Source: an uncultured Bacteroidales bacterium
GTDB lineage: Bacteria > Bacteroidota > Bacteroidia > Bacteroidales > UBA932
NCBI GenBank assembly: GCA_937901105.1
Contig: CALCHD010000171.1
Location: 1-6,418 of the forward strand
DNA: 6,418 nucleotides
Reading direction: 5' to 3'
Below the pieces are notes generated by a model, which was not told the DNA's origin, searched no databases, and saw only the letters and a program-made list of their open reading frames with translations. Below, in pieces: positions 1 to 5,731 of this stretch (positions within the stretch are counted from its first letter, which is position 1; the number at the start of each line of letters is the position of its first letter). A program made the translations under genes and the position numbers.

Positions 1-192
1 AAAGCGGGCAATTGTCACAAAATCACCGAAAAATGTGACAAACAGCCCCAAAAACGGGACCATTGTCACAAAACTGCGGGAAAATGTGACACTACCACCC
101 AAAACGGGACCATTGTCACAAAATCACCGAAAAATGTGACAAACAACCCCGCAAACGGGGCAATTGTCACAAAATCGCCGAAAAATGTGACA
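1..192. repeat. Tandem array of ~51-bp units with inverted repeats
   Basis: Four units start at 11, 62, 112 and 163, giving periods of 51, 50 and 51 bp. Bases 1-10 resemble the tail of another unit, so the array continues beyond the left edge. Each unit carries the left arm TTGTCACA, a 14-nt A-rich spacer and the right arm TGTGACA(A). The arms are 12-19/34-41, 63-70/85-91, 113-120/135-142 and 164-171/186-192. The spacer is always 14 nt, and the half-sites are 22 bp apart, about two helical turns. The tails after the right arm alternate: units 1 and 3 continue AACA(G/A)CCCC, units 2 and 4 continue C(T/C)ACC(A/G)CCC, which suggests a ~101-bp higher-order period. Function is unknown; a protein-binding array, a structured RNA or a REP-like intergenic repeat are all possible. 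From 193 to 280 I see no gene and no clear -7 box. Confidence 0.9.
147..160. repeat. Small GC hairpin between array units
   Basis: CCCCG, a CAAA loop, then CGGGG form a perfect 5-bp stem in the linker between the third and fourth TTGTCACA inverted repeats. The linkers after units 1 and 2 keep a weaker version (CCC...GGG, A-rich loop), so the array alternates two kinds of inverted repeat. Confidence 0.6.
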
Positions 193-197
193 CCACC

Positions 198-223
198 GCC
201 CCAAAAGCAGCAACAATTGGGGC
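198..223. repeat. Terminal GCCCC/GGGGC inverted repeat
   Basis: GCCCC at 198-202 pairs with GGGGC at 219-223 across a 16-nt loop. It sits where the next linker hairpin of the array would fall, so it looks like a degenerate final linker element. Any independent function is unknown. Confidence 0.4.
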
Positions 224-280
224 AAATATGTGTTGAAGAGGGGATAAGAAACCGTCGGGAAGAGGAAAATTGGACTTATA

Positions 281-1021
281 ATGGCAGATACATTAAATAA
301 GAGTATGGCAGCAGAGGGGTCTCCTATGTACAGGAGGCTTTCCCAGCAGGAATTCAATGATATAGCAGGCAGGATCCTCTATGAGGACAACCACCTGCTT
401 ATTTTCAATAAGCGCTCCGGGGAGATTGTGCAGGCAGACAAAACCGAGGATGAGTGCATGAGCACCACCCTCAAGGCGTTTGTGGCCCAGCGCGACAACA
501 AGCCGGGCGCAGTGTTCATGGGGGTTGTCCACCGTCCTGTGAGCGGAGCCGTGATATTTGCCAAGACATCAAAGGCTCTGGGGCGTCTGAATGAGGCGTT
601 CCGTACCGGCCAGATGCACAAGACCTACTGGGCAGTTGTCTGCAACCGTCCAAAGGAGGACGAAAAGCTCCTCACCCACTACCTCACCCGCAACGAGAAG
701 CAGAACAAGACATACACCAGCCTTACCCCAAAACAGGGTGCCAAGGAGGCCAAGCTCCGCTATAAGTTCCTCAAGGCCACCGAGAGATACTTTCTCCTTG
801 AGGTGGAGCTCTTTACCGGCCGACACCACCAGATCCGCGCCCAACTCTCGGCAATAGGATGTGTAATTAAAGGAGACCTCAAATACGGCGCTCCCCGCTC
901 TAATCACGACGGCAGCATCTCACTCCACTCCCGCCACGTAAGGTTCACCCACCCCGTGCGCAAAGAGGAGATGGAGATTGTGGCACCGCCATTTTGTCCG
1001 ATTATGAAGAGCTGCATGTAA
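281..1021 (+). CDS. RluA-family RNA pseudouridine synthase homologue lacking the catalytic Asp
   Basis: A 246-aa cytoplasmic protein of the RluA family, which isomerises uridine to pseudouridine in rRNA or tRNA. Recognisable parts in order are: an N-terminal strand with ILYEDNHLLIFNK (32-44); FMGVVH (79-84) running into RPVSGAVIFAKTSKAL (85-100); the KTYWAVV tyrosine motif (Y116); TGRHHQIRAQLS (179-190), with the conserved arginine motif; and HSRHVRFTHP (216-225). Related proteins normally read HRLDRPVSG, where D is the catalytic aspartate. Here H84-R85 is followed directly by P86, so three residues (LDR or RLD) are missing at about 535/536 while the frame is kept. The target RNA is unknown, and known chemistry would not work without that aspartate. 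ATG 281 is used; ATG 305 and ATG 326 are plausible alternatives because conserved sequence starts only near residue 32. No clear promoter is visible upstream. Confidence 0.88.
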   Translation: MADTLNKSMAAEGSPMYRRLSQQEFNDIAGRILYEDNHLLIFNKRSGEIVQADKTEDECMSTTLKAFVAQRDNKPGAVFMGVVHRPVSGAVIFAKTSKALGRLNEAFRTGQMHKTYWAVVCNRPKEDEKLLTHYLTRNEKQNKTYTSLTPKQGAKEAKLRYKFLKATERYFLLEVELFTGRHHQIRAQLSAIGCVIKGDLKYGAPRSNHDGSISLHSRHVRFTHPVRKEEMEIVAPPFCPIMKSCM

Positions 1022-1031
1022 CAGCTCTTTT
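1007..1031 (+). terminator. Rho-independent terminator of the RluA homologue
   Basis: AAGAGCTG (1007-1014), a 7-nt loop and CAGCTCTT (1022-1029) form a perfect 8-bp stem followed by a short T run ending at 1031. The stem starts inside the coding region and the TAA stop ends in the loop, so the gene and its terminator overlap. The T run is short, so termination may be partial. Confidence 0.65.
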
Positions 1032-1079
1032 CGCATTAAAACCTGCCCCTAAAAGACAGAAGAGTTGATTTATTGGACT

Positions 1080-1102
1080 AATCGGCTCTTTTGGTTCCGA
1101 TT
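1080..1102. promoter_or_regulatory. Inverted repeat just upstream of the luxS -7 box
   Basis: AATCGG (1080-1085) and CCGATT (1097-1102) form a perfect 6-bp inverted repeat around an 11-bp spacer, ending four bases before the -7 box. No TTTG lies at the usual -33 distance (the TTTG at 1090-1093 is too close), so this site may bind a regulator. Short repeats of this size can arise by chance. Confidence 0.3.
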
Positions 1103-1106
1103 TTCT

Positions 1107-1114
1107 TACCTTTG
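1107..1114 (+). promoter_or_regulatory. luxS promoter, Bacteroidota -7 box
   Basis: TACCTTTG matches the Bacteroidota consensus TAnnTTTG. Transcription would start near 1117, leaving a leader of about 18 nt before ATG 1136. This excludes the in-frame upstream TTG at 1091 as a start, because the -7 box lies between it and the ATG. Confidence 0.65.
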
Positions 1115-1135
1115 CATAAACAAAACAAGAATAAT

Positions 1136-1621
1136 ATGCAAAAGGTAAATTCATTCATTATAGACCACAAGAAACTTGTGCCGGGCATTTATGAGTGCCA
1201 GGTTAATGGAATATTCACTTATGATGTAAGGTTTGTGAAGCCGCAGGATGCGGTTTATAAGGGGTTGTTCATGGATCCAAAGGTGGCTCACACCCTTGAG
1301 CATTTTATGGCAGATTATCTGAGGACAAAGACAAACGAGGAGTTCTCATCCACCTTGCTGTATGTGGGACCTATGGGGTGCCTTACAGGATTCTATTTCC
1401 TTACATCGGTTTCTTACAGTTCTGAATTCTGGAGGAAACTGGTACTTGAGTGTGTGGAGCATATCCTTACCCAAGATACAATTCCTGGAGCTGCCGAGCT
1501 TACTTGCGGCAACTATCAGTATTTCAATCTTGAGGAGGCAAAGAGGTGGATCAGGGAAGTGATTATCCCTAATTTCTCTTCTGATGAGTTCTGCTCGGAG
1601 TACCCTTACTGCCAGGAGTAA
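1136..1621 (+). CDS. luxS: S-ribosylhomocysteine lyase LuxS
   Basis: LuxS cleaves S-ribosylhomocysteine to homocysteine and 4,5-dihydroxy-2,3-pentanedione (DPD), the autoinducer-2 precursor, in the cytoplasmic activated-methyl cycle. The 161-aa product has the usual family length and the full active site: SFIIDH (6-11); R32 in YDVRF; metal ligands H52 and H56 in HTLEH, with E55 as the expected general base; C82 in GPMGCLTGFY as the catalytic cysteine; and C124 in ELTCGNYQYF as the third metal ligand. ATG 1136 is chosen because the -7 box lies at 1107-1114 and an A-rich leader precedes the ATG. The tail has extra cysteines (CSEYPYC). No pfs/mtnN gene for the preceding step is in the window. 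An EamA-type transporter follows 27 bp downstream and is probably co-transcribed. Confidence 0.96.
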   Translation: MQKVNSFIIDHKKLVPGIYECQVNGIFTYDVRFVKPQDAVYKGLFMDPKVAHTLEHFMADYLRTKTNEEFSSTLLYVGPMGCLTGFYFLTSVSYSSEFWRKLVLECVEHILTQDTIPGAAELTCGNYQYFNLEEAKRWIREVIIPNFSSDEFCSEYPYCQE

Positions 1622-1648
1622 TTGGTGAAATCAATTGTCGGGAAAAAA

Positions 1649-2545
1649 ATGAAACCTTCTCCTCTCATAGGTCATGCAGCCTGCTTTGCCGCTTATGCCA
1701 TTTTTGGCATAAACATAATTGTGTGCAAAGATCTTACAACATCCAGCGCCATATCACCGCTTGCAATCTTTACTGTAAGGTCGCTTGGGGCAAGTGTGTT
1801 TTTCTGGATCCTTTCATTGTTCATGCCGGCAGAGAAGGTGGAGCGGGGAGATTTTGTAAAGATTTTTGCAGCATCCTTCCTGGGATTTTTCCTCACACAA
1901 CTCACTTTTCTTGAGGCTATTCCCGATATCACCCCAATGCACTGCTCCATAATCAGCGCACTTACCCCAATCTACACCATGTTCATTGCGGCAGTAGTAC
2001 TTAAGGAACCGCTTACGTGGAAGAAAGGTGGGGGTGTATTATTGAGCTTGTGTGGCATTATCTTCCTGATAATGAACAATTCGCATGGAAGCGGAGTTGC
2101 AGAAAGCAAACTTTCAGGCATATTGCTGATGATACTCAACGGAGTGGCTTTTGCCCTCTACCTGGGTGTTTTCAGACCGGTGATAATGAAGTATTCTGTG
2201 GTCACTTTCATGAAATGGATTTTCCTTTTCTCAGTTGCAATGTCATTGCCGTTCTCATTTGGAGAGGTAATTTCTCCGGTATGGCTGGAACTTCCACGTA
2301 TACAGCTTCTTGAATTGGGATTTCTAGTGCTGTTTGCCACTTGTGTCTGCTATTTCCTTATTCCGCTGGGTCAGAAGAATATCCGCCCTACCCTTGTGAG
2401 CATGTACAGCTATGTGCAGCCTATAATTGCCACAGTAATAAGCATCTGCATTGGAATGGACGGCATTACCTGGCAGAAGGTGCTTGCCGCTGCTATGGTA
2501 TTTACAGGAGTGTTTGTGGTGAGCCGGAGCAAGGCAGCAAAATGA
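1649..2545 (+). CDS. EamA/DMT-superfamily transporter
   Basis: A 298-aa, strongly hydrophobic inner-membrane protein with the length and pattern of the ten-helix drug/metabolite transporters, built from two EamA repeats. The first repeat shows PLAIFTVRSLGAS followed later by ITPMHCSIISALTPIYTMFIAAVVLKEPLTWKK; the second ends with RPTLVSMYSYVQPIIATVISICIGMDGITWQK. The late PxYT...KEPLTW and YVQPI...ITWQK stretches are the family's repeat signatures. Members move amino acids, nucleosides or other small metabolites, and the substrate cannot be read here. ATG 1649 is preferred over in-frame TTG 1622 and GTG 1625 because an A-rich run precedes it and the hydrophobic domain begins just after. It lies 27 bp after luxS with no terminator or promoter between, so one transcript is likely. 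Its 3' end overlaps the convergent gene by 44 bp. Confidence 0.9.
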   Translation: MKPSPLIGHAACFAAYAIFGINIIVCKDLTTSSAISPLAIFTVRSLGASVFFWILSLFMPAEKVERGDFVKIFAASFLGFFLTQLTFLEAIPDITPMHCSIISALTPIYTMFIAAVVLKEPLTWKKGGGVLLSLCGIIFLIMNNSHGSGVAESKLSGILLMILNGVAFALYLGVFRPVIMKYSVVTFMKWIFLFSVAMSLPFSFGEVISPVWLELPRIQLLELGFLVLFATCVCYFLIPLGQKNIRPTLVSMYSYVQPIIATVISICIGMDGITWQKVLAAAMVFTGVFVVSRSKAAK

Positions 2546-3521
2546 TTCCCCTTTCCGGTTCAAAGCAATGGGTGCCTTCTCCAAGGGCGTATTCCTCTTT
2601 GTGGTAATCGTATATATTTCTGGCTATCAAGCCCATTGTCATTCTCAAGTTTACTTCCATTGCAGGGTTGTACAACACTGCACCGTTGTGCGAGCAGATA
2701 AACTGGTCAACACCTATGAATCCTGTATATTTTCCCGACAGTTTTTCATCCAGCCAACGGGCTATCTCCTCCTGCTCTTTATGCAGCATTTCTTTAGGAA
2801 TCCACCGTGTGAGTGTGTTTTCAATATGCTCATTTGATGCCAGGATATTTCCTTTGTATGCGCCATTGCTGGCGTAGAACATTGAATAGCCCCTGAAAGT
2901 CACGCTCCTTTCCGTTTGACCTGCCACAGGAGCGCACTCAAACAGCATGGCAAACTCATGGAGAATCTCCATCCTCCGCTCCACAATTACCGCCCCCTGT
3001 TTCTGCAGAGTATTGCGGCACCATCCACGGTCAGTCTCCATAAGTTCTTCCGTCACAAACCTTATCCCTTTTCCGCTTCCCGACAGAGGTGCTTTCAGTA
3101 CAACTCTCCTGTGCTGGTACAGGAAAGATTCTATCTCTTCAAGGGAGTAGGCAATTATCCTGTAGGTATGTGAGAGAGTTGTTGATGCACACTGCAGTTT
3201 CCCCAACAGTTCCACTGCCAATTCCCTGCGGGAATTTTTCCTGATAAACTCAAGTTCCTCATCTGAAGGGAGCATCTCCGAAGGCCAACCCTCTTCCATG
3301 AGTTTCCGTTTAAGCACAGCATTCCAGCCCCAGGGTACGATTTTCCCGGCAGCATTACCGCCGCCCGCCTGCATCCCTTCCGGAGCCCGCATGAACCTTT
3401 CAATCCACTTCCCCTGTTGTGCAAACCGCACCGCCGCAGCCGGCGGAATGAAATTCACATCCCCGCTGGCCAGGCACAAATCATGCTCCGGATTGAAAAT
3501 AAACCTGCTGCTGCTCTCCAT
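2502..3521 (-). CDS. Uncharacterised ATP-grasp-like protein
   Basis: A 339-aa soluble protein, with no signal peptide or membrane segment, of a conserved Bacteroidota family of unknown function. Near the N-terminus it has FNPEHDLCLASGD (9-21), then PPAAAVRF and IVPWGWNAVLKRKL (61-74). The middle carries an ATP-grasp-like nucleotide site: VLKAPLSGSGKGIRF (141-155), with K143 and a glycine-rich loop. Then come VIVERRMEILHEFAMLFE (178-195) and GNILAS (224-229). The C-terminal part has GFIGVDQFI (267-275, D272) and EVNLRMTMG (289-297), where E289 and N291 would bind magnesium. ATP-grasp enzymes join a carboxylate to an amine or thiol using ATP; neither the substrate nor activity is known here. 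ATG 3521 is fixed by the conserved N-terminus, as the next Met is residue 44. A -7 box lies only four bases upstream, suggesting a leaderless mRNA. Confidence 0.8.
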   Translation of the reverse strand: MESSSRFIFNPEHDLCLASGDVNFIPPAAAVRFAQQGKWIERFMRAPEGMQAGGGNAAGKIVPWGWNAVLKRKLMEEGWPSEMLPSDEELEFIRKNSRRELAVELLGKLQCASTTLSHTYRIIAYSLEEIESFLYQHRRVVLKAPLSGSGKGIRFVTEELMETDRGWCRNTLQKQGAVIVERRMEILHEFAMLFECAPVAGQTERSVTFRGYSMFYASNGAYKGNILASNEHIENTLTRWIPKEMLHKEQEEIARWLDEKLSGKYTGFIGVDQFICSHNGAVLYNPAMEVNLRMTMGLIARNIYDYHKEEYALGEGTHCFEPERGIILLPCSGSPQTLL

Positions 3522-3525
3522 ACCA

Positions 3526-3533
3526 CAAAAATA
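3526..3533 (-). promoter_or_regulatory. Promoter of the ATP-grasp-like gene, -7 box
   Basis: On the minus strand the sequence reads TATTTTTG, matching TAnnTTTG. It ends four bases before the ATG at 3521, so transcription would start at or within a few bases of the start codon. No TTTG is seen at the -33 distance; the motif copy at 3545-3563 lies there instead. Confidence 0.5.
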
Positions 3534-3544
3534 GCGCTCTTTTT

Positions 3545-3601
3545 GACGTTGTCCTAGAGGGCAGCTTAAAAATGCCCATTAGGACAACGTCCCAATGGGC
3601 A
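3545..3601. promoter_or_regulatory. Three-copy motif between divergent promoters
   Basis: Copy A at 3545-3563 (+) reads GACGTTGTCCTAGAGGGCA. Copy A' at 3573-3591 is its inverted partner, matching at 17 of 19 positions. Copy A'' at 3589-3601 reads GTCCCAATGGGCA, similar to the end of A (10 of 13). A can pair with A' (9-nt loop), and the left part of A' can pair with A'' (13-bp stem with one mismatch, 3-nt loop). These two hairpins exclude each other. A lies over the -33 region of the minus-strand promoter; A' and A'' lie over the -33 region of the plus-strand promoter, and neither promoter has a clear TTTG there. This suggests a shared regulator-binding region for both transcripts. Confidence 0.55.
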
Positions 3602-3609
3602 AAAAAGTG

Positions 3610-3617
3610 TACATTTG
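3610..3617 (+). promoter_or_regulatory. Promoter of the SGNH-GntP-esterase operon, -7 box
   Basis: TACATTTG matches TAnnTTTG. Transcription would begin near 3620, giving a leader of about 14 nt before ATG 3635. It excludes the upstream in-frame ATG at 3572, which lies before the promoter. Confidence 0.6.
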
Positions 3618-3634
3618 TAGAAAACATACACAAA

Positions 3635-4348
3635 ATGACCTCAACAAAAAAACTGAAATACTGTGCGCTGGGGGATTCAATCACTTACGGGTTCATTCCG
3701 CGCAATTATCCGGGGCATCCGGGGCAGCTGGAGAGTTATGCGGCACTGGCGGCAAAGATGCTGGATATGGAGCTGGAGAATCATGGAATTTCGGATTCTA
3801 CTATTGCCAACCTGCCAGAGAATACCCCTATGTGCAAAAGATATGTAGAGATGTCGGATGATGCTGATCTTGTAACAGTTACTGGAGGCACCAATGATGT
3901 AAGGCTTGGCGTAAAGCTTGGCACCATGGAAGACCGCGGAACAGATACTTTCTACGGAGCATGGCATACGCTGCTTCAAGGGTTAAAGGAGAAATACAAT
4001 CCGGCAAGAACCGGCAAAGAGACAAAAATTGTTGTACTCACCCCAATCAAGTTGCTCAACGCAGAGAAATCTCACCTTCCAGACACCCCAGAAAACAACG
4101 CCCGGGTGCTTTACCAGTGGGACGAGTGGATCCAAGCCATTAAGGAGGTTGCGGCATACTACAACCTTCCGGTAGTGGACATGCACAACCAAAGCGGAAT
4201 CAACCCGCATGAAAACAGGATAATCAAAGGAACCCATCCGGAGTATACCGGATATTACAATCCGTATATCACAGACGGCACCCACCCAACCCAGGAAGGG
4301 GCCCAACTGATGGCAAATACCCTTGTAGAATTCCTCAAACAACTCTAA
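3635..4348 (+). CDS. SGNH/GDSL-family hydrolase
   Basis: A 237-aa hydrolase of the SGNH/GDSL superfamily, esterases and deacylases with a flavodoxin-like fold. All conserved blocks are present: GDSITYG (13-19) with nucleophile S15; G51 in ENHGISDSTI for the oxyanion hole; GGTND (84-88) with N87; and DGTHPTQEG (214-222) with D214 and H217 completing the triad. There is no signal peptide, so it should act in the cytoplasm. ATG 3635 follows an A-rich leader downstream of the -7 box at 3610-3617; the in-frame ATG at 3572 lies within the inverted repeats upstream of the promoter and is rejected. It is the first gene of an operon, 12 bp before the GntP permease. This suggests it deacylates the imported compound or an intermediate; the substrate is unknown. 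Confidence 0.92.
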   Translation: MTSTKKLKYCALGDSITYGFIPRNYPGHPGQLESYAALAAKMLDMELENHGISDSTIANLPENTPMCKRYVEMSDDADLVTVTGGTNDVRLGVKLGTMEDRGTDTFYGAWHTLLQGLKEKYNPARTGKETKIVVLTPIKLLNAEKSHLPDTPENNARVLYQWDEWIQAIKEVAAYYNLPVVDMHNQSGINPHENRIIKGTHPEYTGYYNPYITDGTHPTQEGAQLMANTLVEFLKQL

Positions 4349-4360
4349 ACCAATACAAAA

Positions 4361-5722
4361 ATGCTTACAGGCACAACTCTAATCATAGTTTTTGCACTGG
4401 CAATAGTGCTGCTGATAGTATCAATCTCAAAATGGGGCATCCATCCGTTCCTTGCAATTATGGGAATCGCCCTCATCCTGGCAGTGGGGATAGGGATTCC
4501 GCTGGATACCATTCCAACAACTATCGGGAAGGGATTCTCTTCAATCTTTACCAGCATTGGAATTGTAATCATCCTGGGAACCCTCATCGGGCTCATCCTT
4601 GAGAAGACAGGTGCTGCAATCCGTCTGGCAGATGCCATCATCCGCATCATTGGAGAGAAGCATCCGCAGCTGGCAATCATGCTCATTGGCTGGATTATCT
4701 CGGTGCCGGTTTTCTGCGACAGCGGTTTTATCATTGTAAACCCTATCCGCAAATGGCTCAGCCGAAAGACCAATTTCTCATCGGTAACCCTTACCGTTGC
4801 CCTCTCGGCCGGACTGTACGTTTCGCACGTATTCATCCCCCCTACACCGGGCCCCATAGCCACTGCAGGACTTATAGGACTTGAGAGCAACCTGCTCCTT
4901 GTAATTATTGCAGGACTCCTCATCTCCATCCTGCCCCTCACTGCGGCATACTTCTTTGCAACCGCTGTCGGGAAGAAGGTGAAATCCTCTGAAGACCTTG
5001 ATGTAGAGAGCATTTCACAGGCATACAACCAGCACAATCTTCCAAGCACTTGGGCTTCAGTAACACCAATTTTACTCCCGATAGTCCTTATGGCCGGAGG
5101 TTCCATTGCCTCAATTGCCAAGATCAACGGCTTCACCGGGGAACTCCTTACCTTCCTGGGCAAACCTATCATTGCCCTTGCCGCAGGACTCATCTCGGCA
5201 CTGCCGCTGCTGTGGAGATCAAAAATGGGAAAACAGCTTTATGACCTCACCCAGGAATCACTGAAGACTGCCGGCCCGATCATCTTCATCACCGCAGCCG
5301 GAAGTGTCCTTGGACAGGTGATTGTGGAGGCTGGATTTGTGCAGTACATCCAGCAGAACGCCACCGCCCTATCAAGCATTGGAATTTTCTTCCCGTTTGT
5401 GGTGGCGGCAATCATCAAGACATCGCAGGGCTCTTCAACCGTGGCAATGACCACCACCGCAGGCATCATGGGACTCTATTTCTCGGATGCATCGCTTATG
5501 GCAGCCCTTGGCATGACCACCCCAATTGACGCCGTTCTTGTAGTTATGGCAATAGGGGCCGGCGCCATGACAGTCTCGCACGCCAACGACAGCTACTTCT
5601 GGGTAGTCACCAACTTTGGAGGCCTCACCCCACAGAACGGCTACAAGACCCAGACAGCCCTCACCCTCATCATGGGTGTCACCTCAATCATAACATTGTT
5701 TGCAGTATCACTCTTTATATAA
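4361..5722 (+). CDS. GntP-family gluconate/organic-acid permease
   Basis: A 453-aa inner-membrane transporter of the GntP family, proton symporters for gluconate and related sugar acids or hydroxy acids. Length fits the family, and hydrophobic segments run throughout. Family landmarks are GKGFSSIFTSIGIVIILGT (57-73 region), SVPVFCDSGF (114-123), HVFIPPTPGPIATAG in the middle of the protein, KTSQGSSTVAMTT in the C-terminal third, and SHANDSYFW near the end. Family members also transport substrates other than gluconate (for example idonate, fructuronate or glycerate), so the name is kept at family level. ATG 4361 follows an A-rich gap of 12 bp after the SGNH gene, and the esterase begins 9 bp after its stop, so the three genes are very likely one transcript. 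No sugar-acid kinase or dehydratase is in the window; it may lie to the right. Confidence 0.93.
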   Translation: MLTGTTLIIVFALAIVLLIVSISKWGIHPFLAIMGIALILAVGIGIPLDTIPTTIGKGFSSIFTSIGIVIILGTLIGLILEKTGAAIRLADAIIRIIGEKHPQLAIMLIGWIISVPVFCDSGFIIVNPIRKWLSRKTNFSSVTLTVALSAGLYVSHVFIPPTPGPIATAGLIGLESNLLLVIIAGLLISILPLTAAYFFATAVGKKVKSSEDLDVESISQAYNQHNLPSTWASVTPILLPIVLMAGGSIASIAKINGFTGELLTFLGKPIIALAAGLISALPLLWRSKMGKQLYDLTQESLKTAGPIIFITAAGSVLGQVIVEAGFVQYIQQNATALSSIGIFFPFVVAAIIKTSQGSSTVAMTTTAGIMGLYFSDASLMAALGMTTPIDAVLVVMAIGAGAMTVSHANDSYFWVVTNFGGLTPQNGYKTQTALTLIMGVTSIITLFAVSLFI

Positions 5723-5731
5723 TTTCACATT

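Noticed and set aside
1..192. CRISPR array
   Set aside because: The ~30-bp elements alternate with ~21-bp linkers, but the linkers are similar to each other and the elements are imperfect, so these are tandem repeats.
12..192. CRP-type operator sites (TGTGA-N6-TCACA)
   Set aside because: The half-sites occur in the opposite order (TCACA first, then TGTGA), and the nearest TGTGA-to-TCACA distance is far longer than 6 bp.
124..357. Minus-strand open frame across the repeats
   Set aside because: It crosses the repeat array and the start of the RluA homologue and shows no recognisable protein features.
1091..1135. N-terminal extension of LuxS from TTG 1091
   Set aside because: The extension contains the -7 box, and known LuxS proteins begin close to the SFxxDH motif, as ATG 1136 gives.
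1376..1387. Leu in LuxS GCLTGFY, where E. coli has Arg, as a sign of lost activity
   Set aside because: The residue after the catalytic Cys already varies in active LuxS proteins (Gln in Bacillus subtilis), and all metal and catalytic residues are present.
3572..3634. N-terminal extension of the SGNH hydrolase from ATG 3572
   Set aside because: It is encoded by the inverted repeats and the -7 box; the conserved protein begins just before GDSITYG.
4345..5193. Long minus-strand open frame opposite the GntP gene
   Set aside because: It is low-complexity and rich in Ser, Arg, Ile and Met, as expected for the reverse of a membrane-protein gene. The plus-strand frame has clear GntP motifs.
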